Below the pieces are notes generated by a model. The model did not search any database. It saw only the letters and a program-made list of their open reading frames with translations, and was not told the DNA's origin. From NCBI GenBank assembly GCA_934373455.1, contig CAKRON010000010.1, positions 1 through 46,323 of the forward strand: 46,323 nt of DNA, in the 5' to 3' direction. The DNA comes from an uncultured Marvinbryantia sp. (GTDB lineage Bacteria; Bacillota; Clostridia; Lachnospirales; Lachnospiraceae). Positions 1-8,078 of the stretch are shown here, piece by piece. Numbering within the stretch: position 1 is the first letter of the stretch; the number at the start of each line of letters is the position of its first letter. A program made the position numbers and the translations under genes.

Positions 1-3
1 AGA

Positions 4-1929
4 TTACTGAATATGATACTTTTCTCTATATTTTCTCCACTGATTTTCAAAAAAATTATCCGATTCTGGAATTGCTCTGACTTCTCTCCATTTGGAACTG
101 CAGTGTCCATTTTTTAAGATTATTTCCTGTACTTCATTTCCATGAAGGCCCCTATCCAGCTTACATGTGAAGATTTCCGGGAGTTCTCCCTCCGGCATTG
201 TTCCGGTATCATCTGTATAAAGTGCAGAACCTCTGCTTTGTCCTCCGTGCCTGATATAATCAATCATTGCATATTGATAAACCATTTGAGAAATCAACAT
301 ATCCCGAAGATGGTAAAATAATGAGAGCTCTCCTGATATCGGCTTCTTTGCATTCAATGTGAGATTCTCCAGTTCCTTCTCTGTTTCAAGCAAACCTTTT
401 TTCAAATCCGATTCGTTACGGATCATGCCCGCATATTGACTCATTCTAGCCGAAGCTCTTTTCCATATATCACTCAATTTTTCTGTTCCACAACACTGAT
501 GATACAACTCTATGCAGGCTTTAGCCTGTGTAATGGAATCTGCCTTCATCTCATCTGTTATCTTGGTTTCTTCTGCAAGGTGTGCGATGTAATCAGCTGC
601 GCGAACTGCTCCAACCTGACCTGCGTTTAAAGCTGTTCCTCCTGGTCTGGTCACACCATGGCTTCCACATACCTCTCCAACCGCAAATAATCCTTTTATA
701 TCTGTCTGCCAGTCAGAATCTGTCGAAATTCCTCCATTGTTGTGCTGCGCGCAAATGGCAATTTCAAGCATATCCTGATAAAGATCTACACCACGGTCTT
801 GATAAAACTTTATTGCAGGCTCATTCATATGTTTCAGACGATCAATCGGCTTTCCAAAGCAGGCTTCGGCTTTCTCCAGATACTCTCTTGCTTCTGAATC
901 AAGTGATTCATAATCCACTTTCTGCATTCCCGGATTATTTCTGTAATCCAGAAACACACGTCTTCCTCTGAGAATCGTTTCTCGGTAAATCAGAAGATCA
1001 ATGATAGACGATCCACCGAAAATCTTGTTTGTATCAAATGGCCACTGGTAACCTTTGAGGAATATCATAGAGAGCATTTTCCCTGTATCTTTAAAATATT
1101 CTTTCAAAAATTCTTTTTCATCCTGTCCATTCTGATCTGTCGAAACAAATCGTGGAAGCACCTGCATGTAAGTTCCACTGACATTCCATCTTGGTCTCAA
1201 CGAAGCCATTCCAAACTGCCACTCTGTCAGGTTTTTTCCCTTTACGCCTGCCTCAAAGGCAATTCCACTACTTCCCTTTTGTGAACATGGGTAAACACTG
1301 TCACGATACATTCCAGCTGGTCCTCCGGTCGCAAGAATAATATTCTCACACCAAACCAGAACAAATTCCGAATGATCTCCTTTTGAGCAGAGAAAAAGCA
1401 CTCCACAAACTCGCTTTTCTGATACCAGAATTTTTATAGCCTGATAGCCATTATAGATCGGAATATTCCTATTTTTCACTTCTCTTTCCAGACATTCTGT
1501 CATAATTCTGGAAGTATAAGGACCTGCACTTGTTGCACGGCGTCCTCTGTCATGATCTGTCTTATAGCCTATAAATTCCTGATAGTCATTACACGGAAAT
1601 GGAACTCCAAGCTCTGTCAGATAATAAAATCCTCTCGCTGACAACGCAGCTTCACATAATGCAATATCTCCGTCGACACATTGACCCGCAAATAAATCTT
1701 CTGCCAGTTTTCTCACACTGTCATCATCATTTCCTGCAAGAGAAAGTTTATAATATGTCTGTTTATCTGAACCTGTATTCCTTGACGTTCCCGCCATAAT
1801 ATTTTCTGTAAACAAAGCCACTTCTTCTTCTCCGAATTGTCTGAGCCTGGCTGCTGCTGCAAATCCTGCCGCACCGCTTCCGATTACTATATTTTTAATC
1901 TTCAACTCCGGTAATCTATCTGTTCCCAT
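4..1929 (-). CDS. FAD-dependent fumarate-reductase/succinate-dehydrogenase-like flavoprotein
   Basis: Soluble flavoprotein of the fumarate reductase/L-aspartate oxidase flavoprotein superfamily, 641 aa with the chosen start. The N-terminus has the dinucleotide-binding glycine motif GSGAAGFAAAARL, the middle has ATGG, and a second FAD contact reads GLFAVGEVCGSHGVTRPGGTAL. No signal peptide, haem motif or FMN-attachment domain is visible, so it is probably cytoplasmic. An ATG at 1974 would overlap the SDR gene upstream and lacks a ribosome site; the ATG at 1929 sits behind AAAGGAG and leaves a 10-bp gap, so I chose it. Last gene of a six-gene operon. By family, such proteins reduce activated C=C bonds or oxidise the reverse substrate; the substrate here is unknown. 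Similar flavoproteins act beside OYE and SDR enzymes in gut reduction of bile acids and isoflavones. Confidence 0.85.
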   Translation of the reverse strand: MGTDRLPELKIKNIVIGSGAAGFAAAARLRQFGEEEVALFTENIMAGTSRNTGSDKQTYYKLSLAGNDDDSVRKLAEDLFAGQCVDGDIALCEAALSARGFYYLTELGVPFPCNDYQEFIGYKTDHDRGRRATSAGPYTSRIMTECLEREVKNRNIPIYNGYQAIKILVSEKRVCGVLFLCSKGDHSEFVLVWCENIILATGGPAGMYRDSVYPCSQKGSSGIAFEAGVKGKNLTEWQFGMASLRPRWNVSGTYMQVLPRFVSTDQNGQDEKEFLKEYFKDTGKMLSMIFLKGYQWPFDTNKIFGGSSIIDLLIYRETILRGRRVFLDYRNNPGMQKVDYESLDSEAREYLEKAEACFGKPIDRLKHMNEPAIKFYQDRGVDLYQDMLEIAICAQHNNGGISTDSDWQTDIKGLFAVGEVCGSHGVTRPGGTALNAGQVGAVRAADYIAHLAEETKITDEMKADSITQAKACIELYHQCCGTEKLSDIWKRASARMSQYAGMIRNESDLKKGLLETEKELENLTLNAKKPISGELSLFYHLRDMLISQMVYQYAMIDYIRHGGQSRGSALYTDDTGTMPEGELPEIFTCKLDRGLHGNEVQEIILKNGHCSSKWREVRAIPESDNFFENQWRKYREKYHIQ

Positions 1930-1939
1930 TGTTTCTCCT

Positions 1940-2707
1940 TTATAAACGTTTGATATGAAATCCACCATCAACATCTATATAATTTCCTGTAGTATAAAGA
2001 AAATCATCCCCTGCAAAGGCTGACACTGCGCCTGCAATATCTTCTGGTGTTCCCCATCTTGCGATTGGAAATAAACCGTCTGCAATTAAGTGATCATATT
2101 TTTCCTGTACTGCATTTGTCATATCTGTTGCAATCACACCTGGCCGTATCTCGTTTACAAGAATACCTTCTCCTGCAAGACGGTCTGCAAACAATTTTGT
2201 TAACATAGATACGCCTGCTTTAGAGACACAATATTCTCCCCTGCTGATGCTGGAAACTTCTGAAGAACAGGATGAAATATTAATGATTGTTCCTCTTTTC
2301 TTTCCATTCACTGGCTGTTTCAGCATTTGTCTGGCAACCGCCTGTGTAAGAAACATATTTCCTTCTGTATTGATAGATATCACCCTCTCAAAACTTTCTT
2401 CTGTCATTTCAAGAAGATCCGCTCTGACCTTTGGTGCAACTCCTGCATTATTCACAAGAACATCTATCCTTCCATATGCTTTTACTGTTTCTTCCACGAT
2501 TTTTAATCTGTCATCATGATTGCCGATATTCGCCTGAATATAAATACACTCAATTCCTTCTTCTTTCAGTTCGTCAAGCGCTTTCTGGTTTTTTTCCTGA
2601 CTTCCTGTTGCAACCATCACAACTCGAAATCCGTCTCTTCCAAGTCTTTTAAGGATGCCAAATCCTATTCCTCTACTAGATCCTGTAACAATCGCTGTTT
2701 TTTGCAT
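1940..2707 (-). CDS. Short-chain dehydrogenase/reductase (SDR)
   Basis: Classical SDR of 255 aa, the usual length for the FabG-like group. Visible motifs: TGSSRGIG cofactor loop (residues 8-15), NNAG (86-89), catalytic Ser near 145-146, and YxxxK with Tyr159 and Lys163. It should be a cytoplasmic NAD(P)-dependent ketone/alcohol oxidoreductase. It lies 12 bp behind the OYE-type reductase and 10 bp before the flavoprotein, so the three are almost surely cotranscribed and act on one substrate chain. Many automatic pipelines would call it 3-oxoacyl-ACP reductase, but nothing nearby is a fatty-acid gene, so a dedicated catabolic ketoreductase is more likely. Substrate not deducible. Confidence 0.9.
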   Translation of the reverse strand: MQKTAIVTGSSRGIGFGILKRLGRDGFRVVMVATGSQEKNQKALDELKEEGIECIYIQANIGNHDDRLKIVEETVKAYGRIDVLVNNAGVAPKVRADLLEMTEESFERVISINTEGNMFLTQAVARQMLKQPVNGKKRGTIINISSCSSEVSSISRGEYCVSKAGVSMLTKLFADRLAGEGILVNEIRPGVIATDMTNAVQEKYDHLIADGLFPIARWGTPEDIAGAVSAFAGDDFLYTTGNYIDVDGGFHIKRL

Positions 2708-2719
2708 ATACTGCTCCTT

Positions 2720-4075
2720 TTATCCTCTGAAATTCTCAGGTAATGAATCTTTTGTTTCCACAAATTCTTTATAAAAACTAAGAAATGTTTTCGGATCACG
2801 GATCACACATCCTGTAGGCTTGTGTGCACGAATCAGATCCCCACATTTTCCACAAGTCATACATACACGCTTAGGATTAATTCTTCCATCATTTATAATT
2901 TCGTTAGCAAAATCCGGATCTGCAAATGCCATTCTTCCAAACAACATTCCGTCACAAAGTCCTTCTTCTATTGCACCGGCTGTAAAGAGATCCGCATATG
3001 CTCTGAGATATGTAGGTGCCGATGCATATATAACCATATCTCCAACTGCTTTCTTCACTGTTCCGATTCCATGGATCATTCTGTCTATTCCGACAAGCGG
3101 ATGTTCATCCGGAATATATTTTCCCATATCATAAGGTCTTGTTACATGTGTGGTAGCATATGGATTTCCCATGGTCAGATCAACCATTGTCAATCCTAAT
3201 TCTTCTTTCATCTCTTTTACCAAACGAATCGGTTCTGAATAATCCGGTTTCAGACCATCCTTTTCATTTACTCCAAATCCATATGGGTAAGCATATCCAT
3301 CATAGATTCCGAGTCTTGATGTAACCATGAACTTATCATCTTCATATACCTTCGCAGCTCGAATAGCATTTTTAAGAAGTCGTGTTCTATTTTCATATGT
3401 ACCGCCATATATTCCCGGTCTTGTATAAGCAGAACTCAATTCTGCAAGAAGATAGCCATGACATGATTTTATATCTACTGCATCAAATCCAGCCTCTTTC
3501 GCAAGTTTGGACGCCTCACCAAACTTTTCTTCCAGGCCTTTCAGATAATCATCTGTTACAATGCAGGAATCATCTGCATCTCTGTATTTTTCAAGTTCCG
3601 GATGTCTGTATGCAATCATCGGTGCCGGACTGTTGTCCGGATTGGAATATCTTCCGCTGTGATTCGCCTGCATAATTAGATAGGGTTCAAAACCATTTGC
3701 TTTTCTTCCGGCTTCTTTAATAGCATCTGTAAATCTTTTATAACTTTCCAAATTTTCTTTTGTCAAAAGAAGCTGCGTGCGAGAAGATCTCCCCTCCTCC
3801 ACAATGGAAATAGCTTCAAACCAGATAACTGCACTTCCACCGATTGCTTCATTTACATATCTTCGAAGTGTATATTCCGAAGGGGAACCATCCGGCAAAG
3901 AATCTGCGCCTTCCATTGGTGCAATTCCCATACGATTTGGAACAGTCACTCCCCCAAAAGAAAGTGGCTGTGAAAGAATTTTTGTATTCCCGGCAAACGG
4001 CAGATGAAGTTCTAACTCTTCTGCTTTTTGTTTCAATTCATCCAGCGTTTTATAATGAAAGCGTTCATGTAACAT
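2720..4075 (-). CDS. NADH:flavin oxidoreductase / Old Yellow Enzyme-type reductase, barrel plus Fe-S motif only
   Basis: TIM-barrel flavin reductase of the OYE/2,4-dienoyl-CoA reductase class, 451 aa. The FMN barrel is recognisable from VPNRMGIAPMEG near the N-terminus, MQANHSGR, and HGYLLAELSSAYTRPGIYGG in the middle. Near the C-terminus four cysteines (405, 408, 411, 423; C-x2-C-x2-C-x11-C) match the 4Fe-4S site of trimethylamine dehydrogenase and dienoyl-CoA reductase. Those enzymes, and the Bai and daidzein reductases, run to about 640-670 aa with a C-terminal FAD/NAD(P)H-binding half; this one stops shortly after the cluster, so its electron donor must be separate. Start ATG at 4075 follows GTAGGAGGTT. 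Third-last gene of the operon. Confidence 0.88.
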   Translation of the reverse strand: MLHERFHYKTLDELKQKAEELELHLPFAGNTKILSQPLSFGGVTVPNRMGIAPMEGADSLPDGSPSEYTLRRYVNEAIGGSAVIWFEAISIVEEGRSSRTQLLLTKENLESYKRFTDAIKEAGRKANGFEPYLIMQANHSGRYSNPDNSPAPMIAYRHPELEKYRDADDSCIVTDDYLKGLEEKFGEASKLAKEAGFDAVDIKSCHGYLLAELSSAYTRPGIYGGTYENRTRLLKNAIRAAKVYEDDKFMVTSRLGIYDGYAYPYGFGVNEKDGLKPDYSEPIRLVKEMKEELGLTMVDLTMGNPYATTHVTRPYDMGKYIPDEHPLVGIDRMIHGIGTVKKAVGDMVIYASAPTYLRAYADLFTAGAIEEGLCDGMLFGRMAFADPDFANEIINDGRINPKRVCMTCGKCGDLIRAHKPTGCVIRDPKTFLSFYKEFVETKDSLPENFRG

Positions 4076-4089
4076 AAATGCTTAACCTC

Positions 4090-4905
4090 CTACTTCTTTT
4101 TGTTTTCCTTGCGGAATGCACTTGGATTCACACCAGTCAGCTGCTTAAATTGTTTTGAAAAATATGCAAAGTCTGTGTATCCACATTCCAAAGCAATATC
4201 TGTAATACTTTTCTCAGTTTCTGTAAGTAATAATTTTGCATGATTAACTCTCAGCAAAATAACATACCCCATTAGACTGTATCCTGTTTCCTTCTTGAAA
4301 AGATGGGAAATATAATCTTTATTCAAAAACATGGATTCTGCGACATCATCCAATGTCAATTGCTGCATATAATGATGGTTCAAATAATTCATTACATTGT
4401 ATGCAACCGATGCCCCTCTTCCCGTTTTAATTGACGCCAATACGGTTTCGCATTCTCTAAAAAGAATAATGAACATTCTTCTCAAATCAGCACCAACAAA
4501 GATATCCCAATACTTTCTTCTTCCTTTATATTCCTGCTCCATTTCTTTCAGAATCTCATATATATAATTCCAAACCGGTTCAGATACCGTAAGCAAATGT
4601 GAAAAATCTTCCGATCTTTTCATAAAAATTGCAATAATCTCAGGAAACTTCACTTCATTCTGAAAGAAATCCGGATGGACCTGAATCAAATATCTTTCGT
4701 ACGGATACTCTAAAACTTCCAGCGTATGATCCTCTAATGTATTAAGAACAATGATTCCACCTTTTGATACTATATATTCTTTATTTCCTACTCGGTATCT
4801 AATCTTTCCACGCAAAACAACTATAATCTGATATACATTTTCATAATGTGACTCCAATGCAAAATTTTTATCACAGTATCTGTGTTCCATCCAGAAATCT
4901 TCCAT
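4090..4905 (-). CDS. AraC-family transcriptional regulator
   Basis: Regulator of 271 aa with an N-terminal cupin-like sensing half (roughly residues 10-100, with the typical VSKGGIIVLNTLEDH strand-turn pattern) and a C-terminal double helix-turn-helix (about 165-267, including MFLNKDYISHLFKKETG and ALECGYTDFAYFSKQFK). AraC proteins of this layout usually activate adjacent catabolic operons in response to a small-molecule ligand. The gene sits inside the operon, 32 bp after the antiporter and 14 bp before the OYE gene, so it probably regulates its own transcription together with the enzymes. The start follows AAAGGAG. The operator is not identified; the palindrome at 7513-7526 upstream of the first gene is one candidate. 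Confidence 0.9.
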   Translation of the reverse strand: MEDFWMEHRYCDKNFALESHYENVYQIIVVLRGKIRYRVGNKEYIVSKGGIIVLNTLEDHTLEVLEYPYERYLIQVHPDFFQNEVKFPEIIAIFMKRSEDFSHLLTVSEPVWNYIYEILKEMEQEYKGRRKYWDIFVGADLRRMFIILFRECETVLASIKTGRGASVAYNVMNYLNHHYMQQLTLDDVAESMFLNKDYISHLFKKETGYSLMGYVILLRVNHAKLLLTETEKSITDIALECGYTDFAYFSKQFKQLTGVNPSAFRKENKKK

Positions 4906-4937
4906 TTTTTCTCCTTTACAATTCCTTCATTATATGT

Positions 4938-6302
4938 TTAAAGAAGAAATGCAAAATACAAAGTAGCCAGCAGCACATTTGCAAGAATCGCAAACGGCTG
5001 TGCAGCACCATAACCTGCAGTAGGTTCTTCCGAACCGGTTGAACTGATTGCCGCACCCAATCCCGGTGCTGAGGTACAGCCTCCGGCAATTGCTCCGCTT
5101 AAAATAATCCAGTTCAATTTAAATATCTTATGACCAATAAAGAAACTTACAATAACTGCAACCGCTTCCACTACAGCAGCTGATAAAGCAAGGATCAGTC
5201 CTGAACCTGTCAAAGAACTCACCACATCATATCCATATCTTAATCCAACGACAGCCATGAAAAATGTCAATCCCATCTGATAAAGATATCCTAATCCCTT
5301 TGGATCCATTCTAAAATTCAATGGTCCGATTTTTCCAATGTAGCTTAAAATCAATGCTGCCAACAAGACACCACCGGCGGTTCCCAGTGAAAATGTTCCC
5401 AAATTTCCTAATGGAATATTAATATTTCCAATCATGATTCCAATAACGGCTGCTACAGCCATTGTCATAAAGTTCAGAGGTTGAATTTTTTCCTTTTCAT
5501 CTTTGCCGTCAACTAACTTCATTTCCTTCTCATATTCTGCCTTTTCTTTTTCTACATCTATACGAAAAATCCTCGGCAACAGAGAAATCAGAATTACGAT
5601 GACCAGAACACCCATTGGAAAGGCAACTGTATAGCCCAGACTCACTTTAGATGCCATTGCTTCTTTATATACATTAGCCTGTTCCGCACTTAATTCTGTT
5701 GTATTTTCTACTGTAAGTTTTCCTGAAGGATCAATGATATTCAGCATTTCTTCTTTTTGCTTATTCTCTCCTTCAGTATACATTGTTTTATAATCAATTG
5801 CATTAGAAGCATCCAGTGCTGTTCCATAACCCGGCGTTGATGTCATGGCACCTGCAAACATTCCTGCTGTTTCATGCTCCGTCACATCATTATTTCCAAG
5901 CACCGCAAACTGCAATACAACCGCCATCAACATAGAGATCAGCGGAATAGACACACCAATTACAACAAACTTAAATCCATATTTCTTAAATATTGTTCCA
6001 ATGCTGCCTCCTACCTTTAAGCCAATAGAAAGCAAAAACAAAAGCAAGAAAAAAATAAAGAATATGTTGGCCACCACACCATTCTTAAGAATACCTGCTG
6101 CTGTCTGATATGCAGCTTCCCCCTCTTGTACTCCCTGTGCCCATCTTGTTACAAAATATCCAATAATAATTCCGCTGAAGATACCACCTGAGACTCCCAG
6201 AGAAAAATTTCCTATTTTGATTTTCCCGATCATAAGACCAAACGTAATTGTTAAAAACATCAGGAAAAATTGATTTGTAAATATTGTAATTAAGTAGTTC
6301 AT
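4938..6302 (-). CDS. AspT/YidE/YbjL-type antiporter-like membrane protein
   Basis: Polytopic membrane protein, 454 aa, built as two similar hydrophobic halves: residues about 1-150 open with TFGLMIGKIKIGNFSLGVSG, and about 275-454 repeat the pattern as IGNINIPLGNLGTFSLGTAGG. Each half carries a small-residue turn (TSTPGYG in the first, TSAPGLG in the second). This duplication is the hallmark of the AspT/YidE/YbjL antiporter family, whose founding member exchanges aspartate for alanine. The central hydrophilic part (about 160-260) is short and lacks the TrkA_C domains seen in longer relatives. It starts behind AAAGGAGGAG, 12 bp after the amidohydrolase. Because that neighbour belongs to a decarboxylase-rich family, a substrate:product exchange role is attractive but unproven. 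Confidence 0.75.
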   Translation of the reverse strand: MNYLITIFTNQFFLMFLTITFGLMIGKIKIGNFSLGVSGGIFSGIIIGYFVTRWAQGVQEGEAAYQTAAGILKNGVVANIFFIFFLLLFLLSIGLKVGGSIGTIFKKYGFKFVVIGVSIPLISMLMAVVLQFAVLGNNDVTEHETAGMFAGAMTSTPGYGTALDASNAIDYKTMYTEGENKQKEEMLNIIDPSGKLTVENTTELSAEQANVYKEAMASKVSLGYTVAFPMGVLVIVILISLLPRIFRIDVEKEKAEYEKEMKLVDGKDEKEKIQPLNFMTMAVAAVIGIMIGNINIPLGNLGTFSLGTAGGVLLAALILSYIGKIGPLNFRMDPKGLGYLYQMGLTFFMAVVGLRYGYDVVSSLTGSGLILALSAAVVEAVAVIVSFFIGHKIFKLNWIILSGAIAGGCTSAPGLGAAISSTGSEEPTAGYGAAQPFAILANVLLATLYFAFLL

Positions 6303-6314
6303 CTTTCTCCTCCT

Positions 6315-7322
6315 TTACAGATGAAAAATACGCTCTGCGTTTTCACTTAAAATTGCTTCTTTTACATCTGCATCCAGATTCAGTTGATCAATACAATTCA
6401 AAGTTCGTTCAATATATCCCGGTCCGCCTTCCGGATCAAAAGGCATATCTGATGCAAAAAGAAGATGGTCTTTTCCAAAAAATTCCAATCCACAGCGGAT
6501 TGCTGCCGCTGAACCAAAAGATGCTGTGTCCGCATAAAATTTTCGGAATGTATCAATTGGATTTCCTTTCATCTTTGTAGAAGTCAGTTCCTCTTTCAGA
6601 TCCGGAGCTGTTCTTCCACCATACATTTTTAATCCATTTTCAATTCTTCCTTCCAACATTGGAATCATTGCTCCAACATGATGTGTTACAATCTTTAACT
6701 CTGGAAAGTCTTCAAATATTCCAGAAAATGCAAGCCTTGCCATTGCAACTGTTGTTTGATATGGCCAGCCGATTGTAAACCACAATTCATATTTTGAGCG
6801 CTCCTCTGTTGGGAATTCCGGAACCATCTGCCCACCAACCGGATGAATCAAAATTGGGAGTTCTAATTTTTCGCACATCTCATAAACTGGCCAGAATTTT
6901 TCCTGATCGATTGCTTCCCCATTCATATGTGTATAAATCTGGATTCCTTTTGCCCCCATATCTTTACATCTTTTGATTTCTTCCACCGATGCAGAGACAT
7001 TATTAAATGGAATTCCTGCAATAAAACCTTCATAAAATTCTGGATCAGCATCTACAATTTTTTTAATTTCATCATTTCCAAGTGCTGCTAATTTAGGGGA
7101 TTTTTCAGGTCCTGCAAATACTTCCACAGGAGGTGACACAATGTTTGGGATCTGCTTATACCCCGGAAATTCCTGCATTACTTTTTTCCGATATTCCATA
7201 TCTGACATTGCCTGCATCTTTAATGCCCGAACAAACATATGTGACTGATTTGGAGCTTCCTCCATTGCCTTTTCAGCATATTTTCGTGGCATCAAATGGC
7301 AAAACACATCAATAGATTTCAT
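6315..7322 (-). CDS. Amidohydrolase-2 family (ACMSD/resorcylate decarboxylase-like) metal enzyme
   Basis: TIM-barrel enzyme of 335 aa, the normal length for the amidohydrolase-2 group, which includes ACMSD, gamma-resorcylate decarboxylase and 5-carboxyvanillate decarboxylase. Expected metal and catalytic residues are visible as His160 (PILIHP), His214/His215 (IVTHHVGAMI) and Asp292 (LLFASDMPFD). The first-strand motif, usually HxH or ExH, reads Asp5-Val-Phe7-Cys-His9, so the first ligand position is Phe. Known members mostly catalyse non-oxidative C-C cleavage of carboxylates, some hydrolysis. First gene of the six-gene operon, start behind AAAGGAG. I saw no convincing sigma-A hexamer pair upstream, which would suit AraC-dependent activation. 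Confidence 0.85.
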   Translation of the reverse strand: MKSIDVFCHLMPRKYAEKAMEEAPNQSHMFVRALKMQAMSDMEYRKKVMQEFPGYKQIPNIVSPPVEVFAGPEKSPKLAALGNDEIKKIVDADPEFYEGFIAGIPFNNVSASVEEIKRCKDMGAKGIQIYTHMNGEAIDQEKFWPVYEMCEKLELPILIHPVGGQMVPEFPTEERSKYELWFTIGWPYQTTVAMARLAFSGIFEDFPELKIVTHHVGAMIPMLEGRIENGLKMYGGRTAPDLKEELTSTKMKGNPIDTFRKFYADTASFGSAAAIRCGLEFFGKDHLLFASDMPFDPEGGPGYIERTLNCIDQLNLDADVKEAILSENAERIFHL

Positions 7323-7512
7323 ATTGTTCTCCTTTGTTTTTATTAAGCCGGCTCATTTATTTTATGTTTTCATCTTACCATTTTGCACTTTATAATTCTT
7401 GTAATTTTTCGGTTTATGTTTTGATTTTTCCGTTATTTTATCTCAGTTTCTAAAGTCAATCACGCTGAATATGGATATATTGCATAATCTTGTAGATTTT
7501 TTTTGTGAACTT

Positions 7513-7526
7513 TTTACAATTGTAAA
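7513..7526. promoter_or_regulatory. 14-bp perfect palindrome upstream of the six-gene operon
   Basis: TTTACAATTGTAAA reads identically on both strands. It lies about 190 bp upstream of the amidohydrolase start and just beyond the terminator of the preceding gene. It could be a regulator operator; AT-rich DNA makes a chance occurrence possible. Confidence 0.3.
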
Positions 7527-7540
7527 TTTTAGAATAACTC

Positions 7541-7565
7541 AAAAAAGGGGCTTATTTAAAGCCCC
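7541..7565 (-). terminator. Intrinsic terminator of the helical-protein gene
   Basis: On the minus strand GGGGCTT and AAGCCCC (7559-7565 and 7547-7553) form a 7-bp stem with a 5-nt loop, followed by six T residues (complement of 7541-7546). It starts 3 bp after the stop codon of the gene at 7568 and separates it from the amidohydrolase operon. Confidence 0.9.
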
Positions 7566-7567
7566 TC

Positions 7568-7999
7568 CTACAAATACTCCCTCATCTCTTTGATCATGTG
7601 TTCTTCTTCTGCAATGACTTTCTCGGCCAGTTTCTGTACAGATGCGGATGCTGCCGGGTACTGATGCAGATAACGGTACAGGGATTTTACTCCCATGTTG
7701 CAGCCGTCTGTGATCAGATCCGCCACGGTACGGTCTGACTCTTCTCCGCCCAGCTTCACATTCGTCTTCATCCAGGACATCATCTTGGCTGTCACGGCCG
7801 GTTCCTTGCCCTGATCATGATATTCATTCAGATACTTGTGTGTTTCATTTCCCAGCTTCTCATGCACTTTTTTGCTTTCCTGCAAAATGTCTCGCATATG
7901 AGCGTCACTTACATGATCCAGAACATCATTCAACGAAGTAACGCCCATTTTAATTCCTGCGTTGCATTCCCGTAAAAGTTTGATAGTATCGTCTTCCAC
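7568..7999 (-). CDS. Small helical, ferritin-like protein of unknown function
   Basis: 143-aa soluble protein, rich in Glu, Lys and Met, with no signal peptide or membrane segment. Two segments resemble each other: one near residue 10 (ECNAGIKMGVTSLNDVL) and one near residue 98 (DGCNMGVKSLYRYL), suggesting an internal duplication and a four-helix bundle like DUF2383/ferritin-like proteins. Glu and His residues such as EEEHMIKE near the C-terminus could bind metal, but a di-iron site is not certain. It starts with GTG at 7999, which is 9 nt behind a strong GGAGG, and ends at a clear terminator. It lies 79 bp downstream of the PfkB kinase on the same strand. Function unknown. Confidence 0.7.
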   Translation of the reverse strand: MEDDTIKLLRECNAGIKMGVTSLNDVLDHVSDAHMRDILQESKKVHEKLGNETHKYLNEYHDQGKEPAVTAKMMSWMKTNVKLGGEESDRTVADLITDGCNMGVKSLYRYLHQYPAASASVQKLAEKVIAEEEHMIKEMREYL

Positions 8000-8078
8000 T
8001 AAAAAACACCTCCTTCGGGATTTACTTTTCCCAAAAGAGATGTTTTTATGTAATAAGCTTATCTCAGATCAGTTATCT

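Noticed and set aside
4..4075. Bile-acid (bai) or equol operon identity for the reductase trio
   Set aside because: The families match, but the OYE is far shorter, the rest of the bai/equol genes are missing, and an amidohydrolase and AspT-like antiporter are present; identity cannot be claimed.
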